64,000 bases of DNA from Aestuariivirga sp. (GCF_020252395.1 NZ_JADCDB010000024.1:1-64000), one strand, 5' to 3'; positions 24,582 to 32,541 are shown, numbered from the stretch's first letter. A program made the numbers and translations. The notes: a model not told the origin generated them from the sequence alone.

Positions 24582-25388
24582 ATGCCGGGGCACGCAATTA
24601 TCACGGGCGGAAGCAGCGGCATCGGTCTGGCGGCCGCAAAGCAGTTGTGCTCGCGCGGTGTTTCGGTTTCCCTCGTTGCCCGCAATCGCGACAAACTGGC
24701 CGCGGCACGGGAGATGTTGCTCGCCGCAGCAAACGGCCAGGTGGCCGTTCAGACATTCTCGGCAGATGTGCGCGACCCCGATGGTTTGAAGCAGGCGATT
24801 GCCTCCGCAGTGGACAGCCTCGGCCCGCCCGGCTGGGGCATTTGCTCGGCCGGGATCGTGATCCCGGGAACCTTCGTCAAGCAGACACTGCGCGATCATG
24901 AAGACCAGTGGCGAACCAACTACCTCGGTTCGCTGCAGTTCGCGCATTTCATTCTGCCGCATCTGGAGAAATCATCGAGGCCCAGGCTGGTGCTTATCGC
25001 ATCGGGTGCGGCCTTCGCCGGCCTGTACGGATACAGCTCCTACGGCCCAGCCAAGTTCGCGGTGCGCGGACTGGCGGAAAGCCTGCGGGTGGAACTCAAG
25101 CCGCGCAATGTCTCCGTCACCATCGCGTTTCCCGGCGATACCGACACGCCGCAACTGCGCTCGGAGTTGAAGTTGCGGCCGAAAGTGACGAGCCAACTGG
25201 CCAGCGGCGTCGGGGTGATGAGCCCCGATGCCGTTGCAAAGGGCATCATCGCGGCAGCAGAGCGCGGCGATTTCCAGGTCACATTTGGCTGGCAGCTCCG
25301 CCTGCTGGCGCGAACTCACAGCCTGATCGCCCCGCTTCTCCGCAGCTATCAGGATCGGCTGGTCAAGCGTTCCGGCGAGGACTTGTGA
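24582..25388 (+). CDS. SDR oxidoreductase, 3-ketodihydrosphingosine reductase-like
   Basis: Protein of 268 aa. AIITGGSSGIGLAAAKQL (residues 5-22) is the NADP loop, and YSSYGPAKFAVRGLAESLR holds the catalytic Tyr-x3-Lys with upstream Ser (LIASGAAFAGLYG). Several stretches resemble eukaryotic KDSR more than general SDRs: SLVARNRDKLAAA, the FSADVRDP cofactor segment, TNYLGSLQFAHFILPHL, and in particular FPGDTDTPQL (KDSR: PPDTDTPG). This suggests reduction of 3-ketosphinganine to sphinganine, so a sphingoid base may be made. No serine palmitoyltransferase lies in the window. It is 8 bp after inositol-3-phosphate synthase and overlaps the CdsA-like start by 4 bp (GTGA). Confidence 0.72.
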   Translation: MPGHAIITGGSSGIGLAAAKQLCSRGVSVSLVARNRDKLAAAREMLLAAANGQVAVQTFSADVRDPDGLKQAIASAVDSLGPPGWGICSAGIVIPGTFVKQTLRDHEDQWRTNYLGSLQFAHFILPHLEKSSRPRLVLIASGAAFAGLYGYSSYGPAKFAVRGLAESLRVELKPRNVSVTIAFPGDTDTPQLRSELKLRPKVTSQLASGVGVMSPDAVAKGIIAAAERGDFQVTFGWQLRLLARTHSLIAPLLRSYQDRLVKRSGEDL

Positions 25389-26281
25389 CGCCACTCATCA
25401 CCGTCGCCCTGCTGGCGCAGGCGATCGGGTTTGCCTTTGGCTTCGGCGCCCTGCTTCTCGGAATTCTCACCGTCCTTCCGGGCAGCCGGTCTGTGGCGCG
25501 TCAGCTTTGGCCCGTTCTCGCGTCGGAGGCCGCAATCCTGGCCGTTGGCGTGCTGCCGTGGTTGTTGCCGCGAGACTTCCTCTTGCCCCTTATACTGATT
25601 GCCGCTGCACGCATCGGCTATGAAAGCGGCTGCGTGCATGGCGTGACAGCCGGAAGGAACTTCAACGCCGGCTATCTGCTTGCACTCGTTGCAGCCAGCG
25701 GACTGGCATGGTTCATGACGTCCGCCTATTTTCTTCCGGCTGCGGCATTCTTGGCTGGCGTGGCGCTGGCGGCAACACGTCTTACAGCAGGAAAATCCGT
25801 CATCGGAAGTCTGGCACGCTTCTCCGTGTTCCCACTCCTGCCGCTTGCTGCATTCAGCCACGCCGCGCATGATGCAGACTCTGCACCGCTGCTTGTGCTG
25901 GCTTTCTTCCTGGTGGAGATCCTCGACAGTTTTTCCCTGCTGGGCGGAAAGCTTCTTGGCAGAACGCCGCTGGTTCCGCGTCTCAGTCCGCGCAAGACCT
26001 GGGAAGGGCTCGCGACCGGACTTTCTGCGATGCTCATCGCCGTGCTGTCTCTTGCCATGTGGCTGGATCTGCCGCTATTGCAAGGGCTCGTTGCCTGCGG
26101 GCTTGTGGCGATTGCGGCCATCGCAGGCGATTTGCTGGGTTCCCTCGCAAAGCGGCACGCCGGCGTGAAGGACTATCCGGCCGTCATGACCGTCCAGGGC
26201 GGTCTTCTCGACATCGCCGATTCGTGGATCGTCGCTGGCCCCTGTCTGGTGGGGTTCTTCGCATTGCTCGGCTGGCGCTAG
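25385..26281 (+). CDS. Divergent CdsA-like (CTP:phosphatidate) cytidylyltransferase
   Basis: Protein of 298 aa from a GTG at 25385 that overlaps the SDR stop. About eight membrane helices. The C-terminal signature reads SLAKRHAGVKDYPAVM then GGLLDIADSW (residues ~250-285). This keeps the S-x2-K-R-x4-K-D and G-G-x2-D-x2-D-S core of CdsA but lacks the PGHGG His and the Arg of the usual LDRxDS. Earlier SPRKTWEG also matches the family (SPKKTxEG). It should make a CDP-activated lipid from CTP and a phosphatidate-like acceptor. Substitutions and its place in the operon hint at an unusual acceptor. It converges with the MaoC-like gene (4 bp overlap). Confidence 0.8.
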   Translation: MTPLITVALLAQAIGFAFGFGALLLGILTVLPGSRSVARQLWPVLASEAAILAVGVLPWLLPRDFLLPLILIAAARIGYESGCVHGVTAGRNFNAGYLLALVAASGLAWFMTSAYFLPAAAFLAGVALAATRLTAGKSVIGSLARFSVFPLLPLAAFSHAAHDADSAPLLVLAFFLVEILDSFSLLGGKLLGRTPLVPRLSPRKTWEGLATGLSAMLIAVLSLAMWLDLPLLQGLVACGLVAIAAIAGDLLGSLAKRHAGVKDYPAVMTVQGGLLDIADSWIVAGPCLVGFFALLGWR

Positions 26282-26679
26282 CTTTCTGCGCCGACGCCGC
26301 CGTCCAGCTTCACGAGGCGCGCATCGGCGACCGCCACGAGAACGCCCGTTCCGTCATGTGCCATAAGGCGAAGATGAGGCAGTCCTCCGGCTGGAGCGAT
26401 TGGCCTTGCGGAAATAGTCAAGCAAGAGCCCACGGCAACAGGGCGGGTGAAGTGCACGCGGAATTCGCCGATCCGATGCCCCGGGATCCTTTCAAGAAAG
26501 GCCTCGAAACGGCCTGCGATGAACATGCCGTGCAACACGGCGCCCCGGAGGCCTGCGGCACGCGCACTCTCATCGGAAAGGTGGAGCGGGTTCGTATCGC
26601 CCGAGGCCACGGCGAATGCCTGCACCTGCGCGGCCGTCACCGGGGCGGTCGTTTCCGCATCGGGGAGTTCAAGCGGCAT
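26278..26679 (-). CDS. MaoC-like hotdog dehydratase
   Basis: Protein of 133 aa. Start at the ATG at 26679; the frame upstream lies inside the preceding gene. SGDTNPLHLSDESARAAGLR (residues ~28-47) is the hydratase-2 motif with the Asp and His active site. GAVLHGMFIAGRF and VHFTRPVAVG complete the hotdog fold. It catalyses (de)hydration of 3-hydroxyacyl chains bound to CoA or ACP. Last gene of the reverse acyl operon (plsC-like, ACP, KAS, hotdog, MaoC) and overlaps its upstream neighbour by 11 bp. With the neighbouring half-hotdog protein it may form a heterodimeric dehydratase. Confidence 0.8.
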   Translation of the reverse strand: MPLELPDAETTAPVTAAQVQAFAVASGDTNPLHLSDESARAAGLRGAVLHGMFIAGRFEAFLERIPGHRIGEFRVHFTRPVAVGSCLTISARPIAPAGGLPHLRLMAHDGTGVLVAVADARLVKLDGGVGAES

Positions 26680-27052
26680 GCTTCGGGTCCGGCGCAAGAA
26701 CGATCTCCGAGACAAGGACGGCGCAGCATCGTCCGGCTGTGTCCCGCAATGTCTGCTCGATCCGCAATCGATCATTGCCGAGGTCCAACAGGCGGATGTC
26801 GCAGCAGTAGTCAGCGGCGCTGCGGAGCGGCCGGTCTGCCCGGTATTCCTGCGCGACGTGGATGGGCAAGCGGTCCCGGCTGAGTTCCGTCAGGGCCGCC
26901 ACCACCGTTTCCGCCGTTGCAGCGCGAAGCGCCATACCGAGCATCGCGCCACCGCTGCCGACACCGAGCGCCATGCGGTAAGCTTCGACCTCTTCCGGTT
27001 CCATACGGAACGGGAAGGTTGGCACGGCGAGCCATCCTCCAGCATCAGTCAC
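26669..27052 (-). CDS. Hotdog-fold protein, possible partner of the MaoC-like dehydratase
   Basis: Protein of 127 aa with a GTG start at 27052, 6 bp after the KAS stop. VPTFPFRMEPEEVEAYRMAL at the N-terminus and the later IHVAQEYRADRPLRSAADY resemble the non-catalytic N-terminal MaoC half seen in split or fused hydratases (FAS1_DH_region type). The catalytic D-x4-H motif is missing here, while the next gene has it. A heterodimer of the two products is therefore likely. It probably acts on the same ACP-linked chain as the adjacent KAS and ACP. Identification rests on weak motif similarity plus context. Confidence 0.55.
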   Translation of the reverse strand: MTDAGGWLAVPTFPFRMEPEEVEAYRMALGVGSGGAMLGMALRAATAETVVAALTELSRDRLPIHVAQEYRADRPLRSAADYCCDIRLLDLGNDRLRIEQTLRDTAGRCCAVLVSEIVLAPDPKHAA

Positions 27053-27058
27053 GGCCCA

Positions 27059-28273
27059 CTACGCCCTGCGCAGGATCAGGCTGGCATTGATGCCGCCAAA
27101 GGCGAAGGAATTCGACATCGCAGCAGGAATGTCGACGGCTCGTGCGACGTTCGGCACCGGATCGGGAATGCAGTTACGGTCCGGTCCGAGCCAATTGAGG
27201 GTGGGCGGTGCAATCCCGCTCTCGAGGGCCCGCACGGTGATCAGAAGCTCGAGTGCCCCCGCAGCGCCCAGTGTGTGGCCGTGAACCGGCTTCGTTGAGG
27301 AGACCGAAAGCTTATCGAGCCTTCCGCCGAAGACTCGCCGCAGCGCCTCGCTTTCTGACCGGTCGTTGAGAATGGTGCCCGTGCCATGTGCATTGACGTA
27401 GGCGATGTCTGCCACATCGAGCTTAGCGTCTGCCAGGGCAAGCTCCATCGCGCCGGCTGCGCCCGCCGCGTCAGGCCGCACGATGTCACCGGCATCGCTG
27501 GTCGTACCGAAACCGGCGAGCTCCGCACGGGGACGGACCCCACGCGCACGGGCGGACTCCTCTGTTTCAAGCATGAGCACTGCCGCGCCTTCGCCAAGGG
27601 TCATGCCATCGCGCCCTGAGGAAAATGGACGGCATTCGCCCAAGGTCATCACGCGAAGCGTCTCCCAGGCGCGGAAAGTGGCCGGCGTAATGAGACACTC
27701 GCTTCCGCCCACCAGGGCCCGCTCGGCCACGCCCTGCCGTAACAGCATCAGCCCAAGACTGATCGCTTGGCTCGCAGAGGAGCACGCGCTGGACACCGCC
27801 AGCGACATTCCACGCGCCCCGAATGCCATGGAAAGCTGTGACGCCGCTGCATTGGGCATGACCTTGGGAATGGTCATGGGATCTGTCCGCTCGCGCGTCT
27901 GATAGAACTTGAAATGCTCGATATCGGACGTCGTGGCGCCGCCGATGCTGCTGCCGACGAGAACAGCGGTGCGCGGACCCAGAGCCTCTGCCAGAGGCCA
28001 ACAGGCATCGGCGAGCGCCTCACGCGCCGCCACGATTGCCATCTGCGCGAAGCGGTCCGTCGACCGGACGATCTCGGGCGGCAGCAGACTGGCCGCATCG
28101 AAGAAGGGCAGATGCGCTGCCCGCTTGACCAGCTGATTGGCGGTGCGTGGCAGAGCAATTTCCTGGACACCCGTTCGGCCATCCCTTGCGGCCTGCCAGA
28201 GAGCTTCCGCTCCAAGGCCTAGGGCCGTGACGGCCCCCAATCCGGTGACGAAGACGCGCGGGCGGGAGATCAT
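27059..28273 (-). CDS. Beta-ketoacyl-ACP synthase (KAS I/II, FabF-like)
   Basis: Condensing enzyme joining malonyl-ACP to an acyl chain. The Cys-His-His triad is present: nucleophile in AVSSACSSASQAI (~residue 160), then NAHGTGTILNDRSE (~295) and SSTKPVHGHTLGAAGALE (~330). 404 aa, family length. The start overlaps the ACP stop by one base (TGATG). With a dedicated ACP and two hotdog proteins but no ketoreductase in the operon, it looks like a specialised elongation or unusual-chain module rather than bulk fatty-acid synthesis. The opposing KDSR-like SDR could supply a reduction step. Confidence 0.92.
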   Translation of the reverse strand: MISRPRVFVTGLGAVTALGLGAEALWQAARDGRTGVQEIALPRTANQLVKRAAHLPFFDAASLLPPEIVRSTDRFAQMAIVAAREALADACWPLAEALGPRTAVLVGSSIGGATTSDIEHFKFYQTRERTDPMTIPKVMPNAAASQLSMAFGARGMSLAVSSACSSASQAISLGLMLLRQGVAERALVGGSECLITPATFRAWETLRVMTLGECRPFSSGRDGMTLGEGAAVLMLETEESARARGVRPRAELAGFGTTSDAGDIVRPDAAGAAGAMELALADAKLDVADIAYVNAHGTGTILNDRSESEALRRVFGGRLDKLSVSSTKPVHGHTLGAAGALELLITVRALESGIAPPTLNWLGPDRNCIPDPVPNVARAVDIPAAMSNSFAFGGINASLILRRA

Positions 28274-28530
28274 CAGGTGATCGTCTTCTCCAGATGCGGC
28301 CGCAGCGCCGCCACGAATTCACCCACCGTGCGGGCATCGGACAGCGAACCATCGACAGGGATATAGGCTCCGAACTCCTCCTCCACCGCCATCAGGATCA
28401 CGATGACGTCAGCCGAAGCGATCCCAAGACTGTCGAGGGTTGCATCAGAAGCGAGTTTCGCGCGGTCAATCAGTCCCTCCCGCGACACAATCGCGAGCAG
28501 CCGATCGTCAATTTCGTCTGAAGCATCCAT
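28273..28530 (-). CDS. Acyl carrier protein
   Basis: Protein of 85 aa, acidic. The phosphopantetheine Ser lies in LDSLGIASADV (residues ~34-44), where the DSL core is intact. Four-helix ACP pattern with VIVILMAVEEEFG after the site. ATG at 28530; stop overlaps the KAS start by one base. A dedicated ACP beside KAS and hotdog genes is common for secondary lipids such as sphingolipids, arylpolyenes or long-chain lipid A acyls. It differs from the usual housekeeping AcpP, which carries GADSLD. About 105 bp separate it from the PlsC-like gene, in which no feature stands out. Confidence 0.9.
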   Translation of the reverse strand: MDASDEIDDRLLAIVSREGLIDRAKLASDATLDSLGIASADVIVILMAVEEEFGAYIPVDGSLSDARTVGEFVAALRPHLEKTIT

Positions 28531-28635
28531 CTAAGGCAAATAATCCCGGCGCAAGAATGGGTTGTAACAAACAATCTAGAAAGGCGCGGATCAACTGTCT
28601 ACAGACGTTCGCTGAAATCCGGCCGTGTCCGCCGC

Positions 28636-29376
28636 CTAAACGCGCAGCTCGGCGAGTTTGCCGGTGGCCTCCTCGATTTCGCTTTGAAGACGCTGTCTGA
28701 ATGCCGCGCGTGGCAGGCCGGTCCCGATCGGCGGCAGGAATTCGAGAACGATGAGGCCTGCGCGGGGCGCCAGCGATCTTGCAGGCCAAACCCGGCCTGA
28801 ATTCACTGCCACGGGCACGCAGTCGCACTTGAGGATTGCATAAAGGAGTTCGACTCCCCGCTTGTAGTCAGGCGGCGCGCCCACCTCGCGTCGCGATCCC
28901 TCCGGGAAAATCAAGACGGGGCGGCCCTGCGCATGGGCTTGGCGCGCCGCACCTAGGAGATGCCGTGCTGATTCGAGGTCTCCGGAGCGGTCGACCCCGA
29001 TGTGGCCGAGGCGCCGCAGCGCCCAGCCGAACAGGGGAATGGACAGCAGTTCCCGTTTCAGGATAATGACGGGATCTTCCAGAATGTATTGCAGGATGAG
29101 GGTCTCGAAGCCGGACTGATGCTTGGCGGCGACAAGGACGGCCCCCTTTGCCGCATTGAGGCTACCCCTGATCTCCCAGCGGAGCCCGAGTACGGCGCGC
29201 AGCAGCCAGAGGACACTCCGGAGAAATGATCGCACGATGGCGAGACACCAGCTGCGGGGAGCGAAGAAAATGGGCAGCAACAAGGCATAACACAGGGTGA
29301 GCGCGGCCACGGCTGTCCAGAACACGATCAGCTGCGCCACTCTTCGCGGCAAGAACAGGGCCGCATCCGGCGCCAT
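28636..29376 (-). CDS. 1-acyl-sn-glycerol-3-phosphate acyltransferase (PlsC-like)
   Basis: Protein of 246 aa. AAKHQSGFETL contains the catalytic H-x4-acidic motif (Glu in place of Asp, as in other alphaproteobacterial homologues), and FPEGSRREVG is motif III. Two membrane segments lie near the N-terminus (AQLIVFWTAVAALTLCYALL). It transfers an acyl chain from ACP or CoA to a lysophosphatidate-type acceptor at the inner membrane. First gene of the reverse acyl operon. The ACP-dependent chain made by the downstream KAS may be its donor. Divergent from the GT32 gene with 229 bp between starts. Confidence 0.88.
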   Translation of the reverse strand: MAPDAALFLPRRVAQLIVFWTAVAALTLCYALLLPIFFAPRSWCLAIVRSFLRSVLWLLRAVLGLRWEIRGSLNAAKGAVLVAAKHQSGFETLILQYILEDPVIILKRELLSIPLFGWALRRLGHIGVDRSGDLESARHLLGAARQAHAQGRPVLIFPEGSRREVGAPPDYKRGVELLYAILKCDCVPVAVNSGRVWPARSLAPRAGLIVLEFLPPIGTGLPRAAFRQRLQSEIEEATGKLAELRV

Positions 29377-29605
29377 TGCCGTTATGCCTCAGACGGGAGA
29401 ATGCGCTGTGTCCTCAATGCCTTCTCCAGAGTTTTGCCGTTGGCCGGAAACCGGGCTAAAGATGTTGCTGGCGGCGGTCAAGTCCGTTGGCCCCAAAGGA
29501 CAAGGATTGGCAGTCTGACGCTGCAGCAAGGCCAGAGTAGTGACGTTCTTCCAGGAGATTTCAGTAGGGTCCGCCCCGCTCGCGGCGCCAGCGATAGGAA
29601 CACCG

Positions 29606-30511
29606 ATGACAATCCCAAAGAAACTGTTCCAGACGGCGAAGGCCTACGACATTCTGCCGGGCGAGATCAAAGACAATATCCGCAGCCTGAGGGACCTCAA
29701 TCCCGATTGGGACTACAGCTTTTTTGACGACGCCGCAGTCAAGGCCTATCTGGAAGCACACCTCAGTCCTGAGGACTGGGAGGCGGTCCAACTGGTGAAC
29801 CCGCGCTTCGGCGTGGTCCTCGCCGATCTATTCCGATATCTGGTCATCTATCGTGAGGGTGGTGTCTATCTCGACATCAAAAGCACTGCACGCAAGCCGC
29901 TCACGGCCGCTCTGGATCTGGATTGCGGATTTGTCCTTTCGCAGTGGCCCAACAAGATCGGTGAGAACTATGTGGGCTATGGCCTCCACCCCGAACTCTC
30001 GGATGTTCCGGGTGGCGAGTTTCAGCAGTGGAACATCATCGCGGCGCCACGCCACCCGTTTCTGCAGGCGGCCGTGCGGCAGGTGATCGTAAACATCAAG
30101 TCTTACACACCCGGGCGCTTCGGCACCGATGCCTATGGCGTGTTGCGCCTGTCAGGACCGATCGCCTACACGCGGGCCATCTATCCGCTGCTCGACCACT
30201 TTGCCTACCAGGCGGTCGATCTTGCCCAATGGGGCATCCACTACAGTCTCTATGGCAACGACGGCGGCCTGCAGCAACAGCATCAGTCCGCGGTGCCAGG
30301 CCATTATTCCAAGGTCCGGGAACCGGTCGTGCTCAAGGAGGTCTATGTCGAACCACCCCAACCCGTCATCGCCAAACTCGCGGACCTGCTCGCAAAGGAA
30401 CTTCGCGACAACATTGGTCTCGTGCTGAAGCTTGCCGTTCTCTCGATTGCCGCGACGCTTGCACTGGTGGTTGCCCTCGTGTTTCTGGCGGCAGTTGCCA
30501 TATTTCGCTAG
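29606..30511 (+). CDS. GT32-family glycosyltransferase with C-terminal membrane segment
   Basis: Protein of 301 aa. The ATG at 29606, with AGGAAC just upstream, starts right before PKKLFQTAKA, the usual GT32 beginning (IPKxIHQ). A GTG at 29540 would add 22 unlikely residues. LADLFRYLVIYREGGVYLDI (~80-100) is the family core with the DxD-type site (here YLDI-K). The last 35 residues (LKLAVLSIAATLALVVALVF) form one or two membrane helices. GT32 includes yeast mannosyltransferases acting on inositol phosphoceramide (Sur1, Csh1) as well as capsule enzymes. Given the inositol and KDSR-like genes nearby, a glycolipid acceptor is plausible. Confidence 0.78.
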   Translation: MTIPKKLFQTAKAYDILPGEIKDNIRSLRDLNPDWDYSFFDDAAVKAYLEAHLSPEDWEAVQLVNPRFGVVLADLFRYLVIYREGGVYLDIKSTARKPLTAALDLDCGFVLSQWPNKIGENYVGYGLHPELSDVPGGEFQQWNIIAAPRHPFLQAAVRQVIVNIKSYTPGRFGTDAYGVLRLSGPIAYTRAIYPLLDHFAYQAVDLAQWGIHYSLYGNDGGLQQQHQSAVPGHYSKVREPVVLKEVYVEPPQPVIAKLADLLAKELRDNIGLVLKLAVLSIAATLALVVALVFLAAVAIFR

Positions 30512-30575
30512 CAGGGACTGGCCGGTGGATGTTTCATGCAGTTCGGGCCATTGCGGCGGGTGAGGCGGGTGACGG

Positions 30576-31502
30576 ATGACCGATACGGTAACGCGCACAA
30601 GCATTGCCATACTCGTATGCACGTGCGATCGTCCCGAACTCTTGCGGCGCCTCCTGGGCGCATTGGCGCGGGAAGTGAAAGACTCGGACTGCTTAACGCT
30701 GGCGGTGGTCGTCATCGATAATGGTGCAATTCCGGTTCGGCACATTGCGGAGCAATTCGGACACGTCCTGCCTGTCAAGTACCGGCGTCTTGAGCGGAGC
30801 GGGCTTGTTGTCGCCCGCAATGCAAGTCTCGGCGTGGCATTGGCGCACAAGCCGGAATTCCTGGTCTTCATTGACGACGATGAGGTGCCGATGCACGGCT
30901 GGCTGGGCAATCTCGTGGCGGCGGCCGTGACGGGGCAGCTGGACATTGCGACAGGACCCGTCGTTCCGGATTTTGCGGCGCCGCCACCTGATTGGGCGAT
31001 CGACTTCTTCCGCAAGTCAGGCAGCACATACTGCACGTCCAATCTCATCCTCCGGACGTCCATGCTCCTGCCTGGCGAAGAAAACTGGTTCAATCCGGCA
31101 TTCAACCTCACGGGTGGCGAAGACAACGAGTTCCTGAACCGGCTGGCGCGGCAGGGAGCGGTCCACGGCATTGCCGGGAATGCAATCGTCAGCGAAACCA
31201 TCCCCGGCGGGCGCCTGACACTCGGATTTGTGCTGCGGCACGGGCTTCGAGACGGCGTGGTTGTGGCACAGAAAGTGATGATCGGCAAAGAAGGCCCCGC
31301 GAAAAAGATGTTGCTCTGCCTCGGCAAGGCGGCGCAGAAGGCGGGCTTCGGACTGAATCACCTTTTCTGGTCTCTCACCGACCCAGCCAGATTCTATCGC
31401 GCCGCTGATGATTTCGCGGCCTGCGGTGGCATCCTGTCACGGCTTGCGGGTGTGCCGTTCGCCTTCTACGGCACAGCAGGCAAGCGACGAGAATTCATCT
31501 GA
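30576..31502 (+). CDS. GT2-family glycosyltransferase
   Basis: Protein of 308 aa. SIAILVCTCDRPELLRRLLG at the N-terminus is the GT-A nucleotide-sugar start. FLVFIDDDEVPMHGWLGNL (~residue 95) contains the DxD metal site. LTGGEDNEFLNRLARQG holds the ED catalytic-base region. A weak hydrophobic stretch near the C-terminus could lie at the membrane surface. It is 64 bp after the GT32 gene on the same strand, likely the same transcript. It is the last intact gene before the IS remnant. Probably the second sugar-adding step of the same glycan or glycolipid. Confidence 0.85.
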   Translation: MTDTVTRTSIAILVCTCDRPELLRRLLGALAREVKDSDCLTLAVVVIDNGAIPVRHIAEQFGHVLPVKYRRLERSGLVVARNASLGVALAHKPEFLVFIDDDEVPMHGWLGNLVAAAVTGQLDIATGPVVPDFAAPPPDWAIDFFRKSGSTYCTSNLILRTSMLLPGEENWFNPAFNLTGGEDNEFLNRLARQGAVHGIAGNAIVSETIPGGRLTLGFVLRHGLRDGVVVAQKVMIGKEGPAKKMLLCLGKAAQKAGFGLNHLFWSLTDPARFYRAADDFAACGGILSRLAGVPFAFYGTAGKRREFI

Positions 31503-31531
31503 ACTTTCACTTCAACACAGACGACGCCAGC

Positions 31532-32302
31532 TGACCTGCCACTGAGCTTTCATCTATTGGCTTCTAGAGCCTTGACCTGTTGTATGCCCTGTGGGGCGGG
31601 TTGAGCAACAAGTTGGCATGCGGAGCCCCGGAGGGGTGCAGCGTGCCAGCCTGTTGCGGCGAACTTCGCGGCGAATGCCGCGGGCGTCTCGTAGGTCAGC
31701 GACGAATGCGGCCTTGTGGTGTTGCAGTCCTCAGCCCACGAGGCGGCCGCTTCCCGGGCTTGGTCGAGGCTGAAGAACAGCGTCTCATTCAGCAGCCAGT
31801 CCCGCATCTTGCCATTGAAGCTCTCGACATAGCTGTTCTGCATCGGTTTCCCTTGCCTGATGTAGCGCCACTCGACGCGCTGGTTCTTCGCCCAGGTGGA
31901 GATGGCGTGGGAGGAGAACTCTGTTCCATTGCCGCTGACGATCATGCCGGGGCGGCCTCTCCGCTCGACGAGAGCCGTGAGCTCTCTGGCAATCCGGTGG
32001 CCGGAAATCGAGGTGTCCGGGATGGCGGCCAGACATTCGTGAGTGACGTCATCGACGACGTCGCGGACCCTGAAGCGCCGGCCATTGGCCATATGGTCAC
32101 GGACGAAGTCCGGCGGCCAGCACAGGCATTCGGCTTCGCCTCTCCGGGGAAGGGCACCCGGACGCCAACGGCCCACTTGCGGCCCTTGCGCTTTTCTCAC
32201 GCCAAGTCCTTTCTTCCGTGAACCGCTTTCTCTTCATCGTCTGTTTCCGTCTCTTGGGCTGGACTCTAGATCTGTCCGGAGGAAATCTGCAGGAGGAGGT
32301 CA
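31532..32302 (-). mobile_element. Decayed IS3-family (IS407-like) insertion sequence
   Basis: About 771 bp bounded by imperfect inverted repeats: the left end reads TGACCTGCCACTGAG and the right end, on the other strand, TGACCTCCTCCTGCAG, both with TTTC-TC further in. Only the first ~10 codons of orfA (MKRKRFTEE, near 32230) and the C-terminal two-thirds of orfB remain. An internal deletion removed the rest, since a full element would be ~1.2 kb. No matching target duplication is seen (flanks CAGC and GAGG), so the ends may have been rearranged. It lies between the GT2 gene and tRNA-Gly. Confidence 0.8.
31550..32200 (-). pseudogene. IS3-family transposase OrfB remnant
   Basis: The readable part runs from about [20 protein letters not shown] to the end, with [36 protein letters not shown] and [10 protein letters not shown]-type blocks of the integrase core. 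The N-terminal helix-turn-helix and first part are lost by deletion. The second catalytic Asp is also gone: VSGNGTEF stands where active members have VSDNGTEF, a single-base GAC to GGC change. The first Asp ([11 protein letters not shown]) and the final Glu (YVESFNG) remain. The product cannot be an active transposase. Confidence 0.85.
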
Positions 32303-32466
32303 GAGGCACTCAAGGCGGCTAACCCTTAGGAATTGACCCAAGTTGATGGTAAATGGGGGTCGGAATAAAGGAAATCCGTTCACGATCCGGCTACGCCAGA
32401 ATACTCCTAAAACGGACCCGGTCGCCCGAAGACGATTTTCTAAGTCAGTTATTTTCGTTGAGAAAT

Positions 32467-32541
32467 TGGAGCGGGCGAGGCGAATCGAACGCCCGACCCT
32501 AACCTTGGCAAGGTTATGCTCTACCCCTGAGCTACGCCCGC
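32467..32541 (-). tRNA. tRNA-Gly (GCC anticodon)
   Basis: Reading the minus strand, GCGGGCGTAGCTCAGGGGTA starts the acceptor and D arms. CTTGCCAAG is the anticodon arm with GCC. TCGGGCGTTCGATTCG gives the T arm with the GTTCGAT loop. The 3' acceptor strand pairs fully with the 5' end, followed by U and an encoded CCA. Total 75 nt. Its 3' end faces the IS remnant and the glycan/lipid region, the usual orientation for integration next to tRNA genes, although no integrase or att repeat was found in the window. Confidence 0.97.
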
